In this document: one piece after another, positions 46,194-56,465 of the stretch | How positions within the stretch are numbered: the stretch's first letter is position 1 | Layout of the letters: every line of letters begins with the position of its first letter | Assembly: GCA_973895155.1 (NCBI GenBank) | Contig: OZ316899.1 | Location: 11,532,001 to 11,596,000 of the forward strand | Source of the DNA: Marsupella aquatica | Taxonomy: Eukaryota; Marchantiophyta | DNA length: 64,000 bases | Direction: 5' to 3' | Translations under genes and position numbers: made by a program | The notes under the pieces: generated by a model | The model's database searches: none | Told to the model about the DNA's origin: nothing | The model's input: the letters and a program-made list of their open reading frames with translations, nothing else

Positions 46194-48572
46194 ATGTCGC
46201 ACACGATCCTCTCCAGCTCGGCCATTCGATTCTGGACGCAGTTCCTATCTACCGGAAGGCACTTGGCCGATTCATTGAAACACGCCAACCCGCGCCGATA
46301 CGAGATCGAACGCGAATACAAGAGAGCCATCCGCCTAGCAGGACGACACCACTACGTCCTTAACTTTGACTACCCGTCTCAGAGCGAGCTTTACCGACCA
46401 GCTGAGGTATCTGGGTACTTCTTCAACGGAGACAAATATATCGGGTTCTGGGAAGCATTGCTTCGGCTTCCGGACGAGGTCTTCAATATCCCGGGTACAA
46501 TCGACCTGCAGCGACATCACTTCGACCACATCCCTGCCCAGGTTCGGGCTGTCATTAACGGCGAGTCCAGTACCAACCGTTCGACAAGGGCGTCCGCACT
46601 CGCTTCGGAGAACTTCTACCAGCACCTGCAGAGCTTCATGGGAACTCGGCCATCAACCAACATGACCAACTCAGCCGGGCCCGTACCCGTACCCGTGCCC
46701 ATGCAACCTCAGCTTCAGCCTCAACCTCAGCTTCAGCCTCAGCCGCAGCCTAGCCAAACCCCACCACCTATCACCCAGCCAGCACAGGTACGCTCTGTCA
46801 TCAACGCTGTGGATCTTAGCGATGACGACGAGGCTACCCCACCCTTGACCAGGCGGCCCAGAGGAACAAACGCTCGGGGGGCCGACACTATATCGTCCCC
46901 ACCCCCTGCTCTGACCCCAGGAGCGGCCCCAGCAGACAACATAGTGACCGTGGCCGCCCCGGGCCCGTTACCAACCACAGTGGCACTCCCCAGGCCCGAT
47001 CGGGAGGATGGGGAAGTATCACCTTCCCCGAGTCAGTCACGGGGAAAGAAGAGGAAGGAATCCATCACTGCATCTGGGGTACCGTTGGCCACGGTAGCCG
47101 TAGCCAAGGTGACGATGCATCACATGGGGGAAAACGTTCACAGCAACATCCTCCATCCCAAGCATGCGGTGTACCTGAAGACTCAGGGATTTGAGCACCT
47201 CGCCTCTCTCCCCTGGAACACTTGCAGGTACTACGGGGAGGACATGACAGAATTCGTCAAGAATTATGACGACGTACGTCAACAGACTCGGCTGCGGGGA
47301 AGGAATATGTCCCTCACAGAAGAATGGCTCAAGATGATCTTCGGGTTACCCGAAGGTGACCATCGAGTCGAATCATGGGCTCCCGGGGGCAAGGGGGCCA
47401 AGTACCAATCTTCAAGTTTTCCCTCAGAGGGATCAGTAGACAACGGGTTCGTGATGAGGACCTGCCTCATGCCCGAGATAGCTGAGCGGCTGGAGTTCCA
47501 GAGGTACGCTCTCCACATGATGGAACCCCGGGGGGAGATCTCCGCCGCCCAGGTTATCCAGGTCGAGAACTATCGACCTAGGAAATGGGCGTCGTACTTC
47601 GCTAAGAAATTCCATGAAGAGATGGAGCGGCGAAGGAAGACGCTGTACATTGGCGGGAAGGCGTATTTCGCTAGCCACATCGAAATCATTCTTGAGTGGT
47701 ACGCCCGGTTTGATCGACGAATCCTTCCTCGCATCAACGTTACAAAGCTGGTCCCAGCTAGGTGGGTTTTTCTGGCATTGGAGAGACGGCCCCAACCCGA
47801 GGCCCGAAGTCCAGTGGACACGCCAGCTTCACCCACCCCACCTCCACAAATAGCTGTAATCGTAACCGAGGAGGCGCCGGAGGGGTCGGTCGTCGCAACC
47901 GTTGATGCGACCCAACTAGCCGGGCCAAGTACAGAAGTTGGTACGGCAGAGGTCTTACCCGAACCCGGGTCTCCCAAGGACCCGCCGGTGGCAATTCCGG
48001 AGAACCGGACATCGCTGCAGGAGGACACTCCAGCCCCTTCCAACGTTATGTCCCCAGGGCTGGACGTCACTGCCCCGGCCCCTGCGCGTGTTGATGTCTG
48101 CCCGTGCCCAAATCCGGACAGGCACAACTTGGACCACCCGGAACTCTTCGTACAGGGTACGTTTCTGAACGGGCTTCTGGGAGATTTCTCTCATCAAATT
48201 GCCCGAGATACCGGGGAGTTCATGGCCCGGAAGGTAGCCTGTTTCTTCAATCAGGAGTTGGTTGCCGCCGTAAAGGCAGGTCGGGCCCAGTCGGAGGCCC
48301 TTCAGAGGATAGAGCGGTACCGGGTGGAGTCCGTGTACCTAAAGAACGAAGTGGCGGCTCAAGAGGCTGAGCTTCTGCAACTACGACCCAAGGTTGCAGC
48401 CGCCGATGAGTTGTTAGCAAAGGCGTACGCTCTTACCGCCCTAGCCGAACAGGCCAAAGCTGGGAACGAGGCCGAGATTACACGACTCCGGAACCAGATT
48501 GACAGTTTGAAGAAACAAGCTGTCACCTGGCAGAAAGACCTGGAGGAGGCCGAGGAGCGTGCCAGGCATTAG
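46194..48572 (+). CDS. E2 LTR-embedded ORF, left copy (792 aa)
   Basis: An intact frame starting MSHTILSSSAIRFWTQF. Residues 10-105 form a helical region ending GDKYIGFWEALLRLP, which parallels the N-terminal region of the E1 ORF. A Gln/Pro repeat lies near 165-190 and an NLS-like RGKKRKE near 283-289. Residues 320-510 form the conserved domain (GFEHLASLPWNTCRYYG, MSLTEEWLKMIFGLPEG, NGFVMRTCLMPEIAERL). A Pro/acidic linker follows, then VDVCPCPNPDRHN, and a coiled coil from about 690. It ends EEAEERARH because 276 bases are missing relative to the right copy, in frame. The role is unknown; the leader position suggests it is made from the genomic RNA. Confidence 0.82.
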   Translation: MSHTILSSSAIRFWTQFLSTGRHLADSLKHANPRRYEIEREYKRAIRLAGRHHYVLNFDYPSQSELYRPAEVSGYFFNGDKYIGFWEALLRLPDEVFNIPGTIDLQRHHFDHIPAQVRAVINGESSTNRSTRASALASENFYQHLQSFMGTRPSTNMTNSAGPVPVPVPMQPQLQPQPQLQPQPQPSQTPPPITQPAQVRSVINAVDLSDDDEATPPLTRRPRGTNARGADTISSPPPALTPGAAPADNIVTVAAPGPLPTTVALPRPDREDGEVSPSPSQSRGKKRKESITASGVPLATVAVAKVTMHHMGENVHSNILHPKHAVYLKTQGFEHLASLPWNTCRYYGEDMTEFVKNYDDVRQQTRLRGRNMSLTEEWLKMIFGLPEGDHRVESWAPGGKGAKYQSSSFPSEGSVDNGFVMRTCLMPEIAERLEFQRYALHMMEPRGEISAAQVIQVENYRPRKWASYFAKKFHEEMERRRKTLYIGGKAYFASHIEIILEWYARFDRRILPRINVTKLVPARWVFLALERRPQPEARSPVDTPASPTPPPQIAVIVTEEAPEGSVVATVDATQLAGPSTEVGTAEVLPEPGSPKDPPVAIPENRTSLQEDTPAPSNVMSPGLDVTAPAPARVDVCPCPNPDRHNLDHPELFVQGTFLNGLLGDFSHQIARDTGEFMARKVACFFNQELVAAVKAGRAQSEALQRIERYRVESVYLKNEVAAQEAELLQLRPKVAAADELLAKAYALTALAEQAKAGNEAEITRLRNQIDSLKKQAVTWQKDLEEAEERARH

Positions 48573-49482
48573 CGGCGGAGTAGGAATAGATTAGGATTAG
48601 GATTGGCTTAGTCAGGCTCTTGGGACAGGCACCTGCCTTAGGTACAGCAGCGCTGCCCTGCTGTCCAGCCTGCGTAAATTAGGATCTTCTAATAAGACAC
48701 AGCCATTTTCCGGCCTGACTGTCAGCTTAGTTAGGACCTTAGTCAGCGAATCTTCGGCGAGAGGACACCCCGTTCCTCGGCTCTTAGTATTTAGTGCACC
48801 CCTTGGTAGAGGCAGGGGGGGCTTTTTAGTTTCAGAGTCGGACATCCGCGGGACATGCGGGGAGTCCCGACCTCTGGGAATGACAGAGTACCAAGGGGAG
48901 GGGGTAGGACTAAGCTCGCCGGGCGAGTGCGGAGCCGGGCTCCGTTGTAGTGTGCACCCTCGGCCTTGAACCTGTGCATTCCAGGGCTGTCGTGTCAACT
49001 AAGTGTACGCATATGTTCCCTTTGTAGTAAAATCCTTTCCCATCATTTTCCTTCGTGTAAATCGAGATTGTATGCATGTGTGCGCATATGTGTGTGGGTT
49101 TCTCGTATATGGGTGGCAGCGCCAGGCCGAACACACTACCCGAGACGTGCACAGGGTGCAGCCTGCGGGTAAGTGGTTGCGAGCACGGGTTGAGGACCTG
49201 TATCATCGAATCCGGATCGAAGGCGGACAGCACGAAGGCTTAGAAGCCCTTAAGCCGGGGTCGATCCTACTATCGACTAAGGTACGTTCCGGCGGCGGAA
49301 CACAAACCATACCTAGGAGGTGTTCGTATTTAGCAGTATGCGCACTTAGCGCTAGTTTACGAGAATAAGGTGCATTACGTGCTTCCCTTCCTGCCCGAAC
49401 CCTCAGATTTACGAGGGATGTGCCCATCTAAGCTGAAGTCTGAGTTAAGGCCGAAGCCTACGACGTGACATAGCCTTTGTTT

Positions 49483-49502
49483 TGGCGCTAGATGGAGGGG
49501 GC
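49483..49502 (+). other. E2 primer binding site
   Basis: TGGCGCTAGATGGAGGGGGC, two bases after the left LTR and one base different from the E1 site. E1 and E2 therefore appear to use the same tRNA primer, unlike H. Confidence 0.72.
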
Positions 49503-49593
49503 ACTCTACATATCGTAGAGGGGAGACATGTGCGTATTCACCTAGGCAGGATACATCAGGACGTAGTACTAACCATTGCATTTATATGAGTAA

Positions 49594-52500
49594 ATGCCCG
49601 TCACTCGTTCTCAAGCAGCTTATTTGAGGAGATTGACCAGCGAACGAGAAAGTGCAACCACAACAAGCTCCGACTCGTCGGGCTCGGAGGACTCGCAATC
49701 GTCCCGACGTATGAACATACCCCCGGGATCTTCGGGGTCCGGTTCGACCGGCCCTGCTGCGGTTCCACCACCACCACCACCACCACCACCTATGGCAGCC
49801 GCTCCACCGGTGGCCCGCGCTGCTCAGGCGCCTCCACAAATATTGCAACGATCGCGATTTCATTATCGACCTTTCAAAGGGCGTCATGGGGATGATCCGG
49901 ATGAATGGTTGGATGAGTTTGAAGCCACTGCTAAAGCTAATGGGGAAGACGCCATTAAGCTAACCGTCCTCCCGGGAGTGATGCGGGGAGAAGCTCGTCC
50001 ATGGTACAACTCGTTACCACCCGGGACTACCTGGGCACAATTCCAAGCTGCATTGCTGCAGGAGTTTCGTGTCATTGGATCAGAACAACGTTCTCTATTA
50101 AAGATTGGCCAGCTTTGCATGGGAAAAAAAGAGTCCCTGCGGAAGTTCATTCAGAAGTTTCAGAAACTTGCGGCCAAGATCTGGCCCAGGCCAGGAGATG
50201 CGCTCCATCTTACATGGTTCCTTCATGGTTTGCCCACGAATATGCAATTCTGGGTACGCCAGAATAATCCAATTTCAATGCAGGCGGCCATAGCGTGCGC
50301 CGAAACTTACCGGGAGTCCACCTATAACTCCTGGCGGAGCCAGCGAGCACGCCGCAGGAAGGGTAAGTACGAAACCTTCAGTGACAGTGACTCCGAATCG
50401 GACAATGAGAGGAAGAAGAAACGCAAGAAGAAGAAGAAACATCGTTCGACCTCGTCCAGCTCCGAGACGGAATCCAGTTCGGATTCAGCTTCAAGCATCG
50501 GATCCTCTACCTCCAGTTCATCAGGAAGTGACTTGGAGAGCGAAAGCCGGAGCAAAAAGAAGAAGAGACGAGTGAAGAAGGAGGGGAAGATTAAACCCCG
50601 GGCGCGAAGAACGATACCAGATCCAAAGGCTGCCAAAGCAGACAAGCTGAACGAAATCACGGATCGACTCAAAGCACTGTCAGTACATCTTGCAGAAAAG
50701 CCGGTGGAGAAGAAGAAGCCATCTGAGATTCGAGCCCATGCGTGGTGTTCAAAGTGCTTCCAATCCGGCCATGTGGTGCAGGAATGCCCAAGGTGGAAGA
50801 ACCGAGTTCACCAAGTAGAGCTGGATGATGTTGACAACCCGGGCCCCGAATCGGAGTCCACGGAGTATTTCTTTGAGGACCCTCCTGATTCCGTGTACCA
50901 GATTTCAACGGTAGGACCGCGTAATTTAGCGGGTAGAACTGCGTACCCCTACCCAAGTAATGGCCGGAGTTTCCAGGTTATCAGTAACCCGAGCATCCCT
51001 CCTAAGCCAGGGATTTGGCGGTCCCCGGTTTGTTACAACTGTGAAAAGCCAGGACACTTTGCGAGGGAATGCACCGAACCAAGACGTCAGGGAGATGGCC
51101 GAGGCACCCCACTATGTCAAGTTTGCAAAACGGAGGCTCATTCCACGTCCAACTGTCCGTTGGTAATCGTTGCTCGAACGAGTGCGGCTAGACCGGCCCA
51201 GGCTGGACCAGTCACGAGCGATGCAGTCGTCCAAATGATTGCTGTAGAATGGCAAGATGACAACACCGAGTGGGTGAATCTGGTGGACGTGGCGGAACAC
51301 CCTAATCCATTGGATGAGGCCGAGTGCTACCGAGTGTCGACAAGGGCCGAACGGAAGGAAGAAAAGATGGAGGAGAAACGGAGGAAAAAGCAAGATACTA
51401 CTCCGGTGCAGCCAGCGATAAATATACCCCCGGAAAAGGACGATGACTACCGACGGGATGACCCGAAGCTGTTTTTCCCCCGCATCGAAGAATTGGTAAA
51501 GAAACAGCTGGAGGCTTACGAAGCTCGGGAATACCAGAAGGCAATCGATAAGGACATCAAAGCAGCCGAGACAGCCCGGCGTCAGGAGCAAGAAAAGCAA
51601 GATAAACAAGAGGAAGCCAAGCAGCAGCCAATGAAAGAAACAAAGGAGGACTATGATATTAAGGAGGACGTGAAGAGTTGCCCGGTTACAGCGACGGTGG
51701 GGCAACTGCTGCAGAACAACCCACAGTACAGACGACAACTGAGGGAGTTGCTCATGGGTCGCCGAAGGAGGAGACTACCCCGAGTTGGGAGTGCGGACTG
51801 CAACATGATATGCGAGGACCTTGGAGCGCCGGACATCTCGATCGAAATTAATAACTGTACCATCAAGATGGTTCTTGTAGACGGAGGAGCGGGAGTCAAC
51901 ATCATGACTGAAGAAACGTCAGTCAAGTTAGGATACCTCACGTATCAACCCACGGCCCGAGCTATCAGATTAGCAAACGGGGCAAGGGTCCTCCCATTAG
52001 GCACGTTCACACGAGTGCTCACTCTGGTGGGAGGGGTAGAGTTCTATCTCAACTTCTTAGTCATGAGGCCGGTTCGTCCCTCCTCTTATCCGGTTCTTCT
52101 GGGCAGGCCGTGGTTGTACGGTGGCCGCGTAGTCACGGATTGGGGAAAGAAGGAGCTACGGTTCGGGGAACCCACCGTACGGGTATCCTGGGCAATGGAC
52201 GATTATCAGGGAGAAACCCCACAAGGACCCAAGGAATATGATTCGGAGACCTCGGAGGAAGAGGAACTCAATATGATCGAACTCATCTCGTCCCTATCCG
52301 AGGAAGATGTCTTCGGAGTTGAAGCAACCCGAGAAATACATCTCCTAAATTACCCGAGGGCTGCCATTGAGTCCACCCCAAGTACATCTACTGTCGGGGA
52401 TGAGGAAACGCATGAACAACTCGTCGAGACGGAGGACACGGCTCCAGCTAAGCAGGGAGCCGAGGCTACTCCTTCCATTTCAGAGCCTCGTAACCATGAA

Positions 52501-55500
52501 CCAGCCCAACAACCGCCTGAGGCCGAAAACTCGAGACCGAGACATAAAAAGCGAGTCTCATGGGATCCGTCCATTCCGCAATTGGAGGAAGTAAACCCCA
52601 TCCCGAGACCAATCCCGGTCCCACCCATGTACGGAGGGGTTCGGTTAGCTGAGCTTGACGCGAGCTTGGACCCGAGTCTGCAAAACCAGGTTGAAGTCAT
52701 CAGGAAGGAGCACTACCGGAAGTACACTATTGGGATGGACAAATCTTTTAACCTGGGCCACGCTCTGACGGGGAAGGCTGAAAAATCCATCCAAGCTTTG
52801 CTCAAGGAATATGAAGATGTGTTTGCATGGAGTCATCATGATTTAACAGGCGTCTCCCCCGAGTTGGGAGAACACACAATCGATCTGAACCTAGGAGCCC
52901 ATGCGGTACGACAGCGACAACGTCGCATGAATCCGAGGTACTCCATCTTAGTAAAGGAGGAAATTGATCATCTCCTCGCCGCCGATATCATTTACCCGGT
53001 AATGGCCAGCGACTGGGTCTCTCCCATTGTCATTGTACCAAAGAAGGGAGGTACGGATGGAAAACCTAAGATTCGTATCTGTCAGGACTACCGTAAGCTG
53101 AATGACGCAACCCGAAAAGACCATTACCCATTACCATTCACGGATATGGTTCTAGATATGGTGGCCCGAAATGAAATCTATACATTTCTTGACGGGTATT
53201 CAGGTTATAACCAAATCTGGATTCGTCTCGCGGATCAGCTCAAAACAACTTTCACTACGGAGTGGGGAACGTTCGCATTTCGGAGGATGCCTTTTGGTCT
53301 GTGTAACGCCCCGGCTATGTTTCAGCGCCTTATGATGAATATCTTCCACGATTTCCTACGGGAATTTTTGGAGATATTTATCGATGACTTTGCCATCTTC
53401 GGAACCGTTGCCATGCACCCCGAACACCTACGACAAACGTTGCAACGATGCCGAGATGTTAACCTCAAACTACATCCCGCCAAATGCTTCTTCGGGGTAG
53501 AGGAGGGGGTGTTACTCGGGCATCGTGTGTCCAAACGGGGCATTGAGGTGGACCAAGGGAAAGTTGCGGCCTGGATGGCGGTGGTGTTCCCCTTGGATCA
53601 AAAAGCAGTACGATCCTTCTTGGGCTGCGTAGGGTATTACCGCCGGTTCATTAAAGACTTTGCTAAAATTGCGTTGCCCTTAACTGAGATGATGAAGAAG
53701 GACGCAGCGGTCGAGGAGACACCCCGAAGACGGATTGCTTTTGAGGAACTCCGTAAACGACTCACCACCGCGCCTATCATGGTCACCCCAGACTGGAATA
53801 AGGAGTTCCACGTGTATGTCGATGTGTCAGGGTTCTGTATCGGATCCGTACTTAGTCAGCTAGATGAGGATGGATGATCACCCCATCTATTTCGCTAGCC
53901 GTCAACTATTTGCAGCCGAAAAGAATTATTCCCCCACTGATCGAGAAGCTTTGGGAATAATCTACTCGTGTAAAAAGTTCCGACACTATCTGCTAGGCTA
54001 CAAGGTCATTTTCCACACGGATCATGATAGCCTGAAGTACATGGTCAACAAAGCGGATGTGATAGGACGGATAGCCCGGTGGGTGCTACTTCTCCAGGAA
54101 TTTAATTACGAAGTTTGGGTTCGGCCAGGAAGGGTACACCTCAATGCCGATTTCTTTTCACGACTGGACGGCGTACCAGTCGATCAGCCAATTGATGATA
54201 TTTTTCCGGATGAGGAGTTGTTCCACGTGGGGGAAGGGACACCAATGTGGTACGGCTCAATAATCACCTTCCTTTTAACGGGCCGCATCCCTGACGGCAT
54301 CAATCAGGAGGCCGCCGCTGTGTTTTTACGGAAAGCCGGGCCTTACGTCATGATACAGGGTCACCTACATAAGGAAGGTATTAACGGAAAGTTACGACGC
54401 TGCTTAGAGTATAAGGAGACACTTATCGTGATACGGGCCCTGCATGAAGAAGAAGCTGGAGGCCATTTCGCGGCAGTTACGACAGCCCGAAAGATTCTGG
54501 ACTCGGGGTATTGGTGGCCTACGTTGCATCGGGATGTACAGCGCTTCATTAAGGGCTGTGACTTGTGTCAGCGAGCGGGGGCCCCGAGGCGGGCTCATCA
54601 TCACCCGCTCACATCTGTGCTTCCATTGGCACCATTCGAAAAATGGGGAATTGATTATATCGGACCGTTCACTCCCGTTACCCGAAGGCGAAGGTGCAGG
54701 TACATCCTATTAGCTATTGATTACTCCACCAAATGGGTCGAAGCGCGGGCTACGGTAAAGGACGACGCCGCAACCAGTGCCAGATTCTTATACGAACAGA
54801 TTTTCACCCGATTCGGACCGCCCTTAGAATTGGTAAGCGACCGTGGAACCCACTTCCTCAATGACACCGTAGCCCAGCTTACGGAGCGTTACCTAGTCAA
54901 GCACCGCAAGACTACCCCATATCATCCTAAAGCCAACGGGATGGCGGAGAGAGCAAATGGTATAATTGGGAAGATCCTCAACAAAACTGTAGCTGCGCAC
55001 AAAACGGATTGGGATGATAAGTTGTACGCGGCGGTGTACTCGTATAATCTAGCTTACAAAACTACTACGAGTCACAGCCCGTACTTTCTGGTGTTCGGCC
55101 AACATTCGTTGGTGCCCGTCGAATTTGAAGTGCACACTCCACGGGTCAGCATTCGGGATCGCTTACCTGAATCTGAAAGTCTGTCAGACCGAGCTTATCA
55201 GATTGAAGCCTTGGAAGAAGCACGGCTACTGGCAGCTCGACACACCGTGAAGAAACAGGCAACTTCGAAGAAGCAGCACGACAAAGGACTACGGAGGGTC
55301 GACATCGTGGCAGGCGATCTAGTCCTTCTGTACGATAGTAGGTACATGCAGTTTCCAGGGAAGCTGCATACCCGGTGGTTGGGGCCCTTCCTTGTCAATC
55401 AGATCTACCGAAACGGATCTTTGGAGCTTGCGACGTATGCCGGCGATTTACTCCCCACGCGAATCAGCTACGATCGTGTAAAAAAGTACCACCATCAAGA

Positions 55501-55582
55501 TGACGACGTCGATAGCGATGTTTGCGAGGACGCTTCACAATTAAGCAGGGAGCTATGTGACAAAGGCTATGTCACGTCGTAG
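49594..55582 (+). CDS. E2 gag-pol polyprotein (one frameshift in RNase H)
   Basis: A first frame of 1427 codons (49594-53877) holds a poly-Pro stretch from a CCA repeat (49765-49790), the capsid fold (residues 95-250; DDPDEWLDEFEATAKA, RGEARPWYN), a Ser/Lys-rich linker and three CCHC knuckles (near 384, 479 and 507). It also holds protease (VLVDGGAGVNIMTEE near 762) and RT (FIDDFAIFG near 1262), ending early in RNase H at QLDEDG. The rest is in the next frame (53864-55582, 572 codons): RNase H (REALGIIYSCKK, HTDHDSL), the integrase HHCC finger (EEAGGHF ... CDLCQRAG), the DDE core (GIDYIGPF, SDRGTHF, MAERANG) and a GPF-type C-terminus (HTRWLGPFLVN). Loss of two bases (or gain of one) near 53873 explains the shift. 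The last codons run into the right LTR. Confidence 0.92.
55543..55555 (+). other. E2 polypurine tract
   Basis: AAGCAGGGAGCTA, followed at once by TGTGAC, the expected first bases of a 3' LTR. What follows is not the LTR start but the reversed LTR end (AAAGGCTATGTCACG). Confidence 0.8.
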
Positions 55583-56465
55583 GCTTCGGCCTTAACTCAG
55601 ACTTCAGCTTAGACGGGCACATCCCTCCTAAATCTGAGGGTTCGGGCAGGAAGGGAAGCACGTAATGCACCTTATTCTCGTAAACTAGCGCTAAGTGCGC
55701 ATACTGCTAAATACGAACACCTCCTAGGTATGGTTTGTGTTCCGCCGCCGGAACGTACCTTAGTCGATAGCAGGATCGACCCCGGCTTAAGGGCTTCTAA
55801 GCCTTCGTGCTGTCCGCCTTCGATCCGGATTCGATGATACAGGTCCTCAACCCATGCTCGCAACCACTTACCCGCAGGCTGCACCCTGTGCACGTCTCGG
55901 GTAGTGTGTTCGGCCTGGCGCTGCCACCCATATACGAGAAACCCACACACATATGCGCACACATGCATACAATCTCGATTTACACGAAGGAAAATGGTGG
56001 GAAAGGATTTTACTACAAAGGGAACATATGCGTACACTTAGTTGACACGGCAGCCCTGGAATGCACAGGTTCAAGGCCGAGGGTGCACACTACAACGGAG
56101 CCTGGCTCCGCACTCGCCCGGCGAGCTTAGTCCTACCCCCTCCCCTTGGTACTCTGTCATTCCCAGAGGTCGGGACTCCCCGCATGTCCCGTGGATGTCC
56201 GACTCTGAAACTAAAAACCCCCCTGCCTCTACCGAGGGGTGCACTAAATACTAAGAGCCGAGGAACGGGGTGTCCTCTCGCCGAAGATTCGCTGACTAAG
56301 GTCCTAACTAAGCTGACAGTCAGGCCGGAAAACGGCTGTGTCTTATTAGAAGATCCTAATTTACGCAGGCTAGACAGCAGGACAGCGCTGCTGTACCTAA
56401 GGCAGGTGCTTGTCCCAAGAGCCTGACTAAGCCAATCCTAATCCTAATCTATTCCTACTCCGCCG

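Larger units (their letters stand above)
45728..49480 (+). repeat. E2 left LTR (3753 bp, sense orientation)
   Basis: Starts TGTGACGCCGCCGGTACGG and ends GACATAGCCTTTGT, directly before TTTGGCGC of the primer site. The expected terminal CACA, present in the right copy, is missing. It holds a TATA box at 46086, the LTR ORF at 46194-48572 and about 900 bp of non-coding DNA with the TTCCGGCGGCGGAA motif (49287-49300). Confidence 0.92.

Noticed and set aside
53864-53880. Programmed ribosomal frameshift between the two E2 pol frames
   Set aside because: It falls inside the RNase H fold rather than between domains, no slippery heptamer is evident, and E1 reads straight through the same point.
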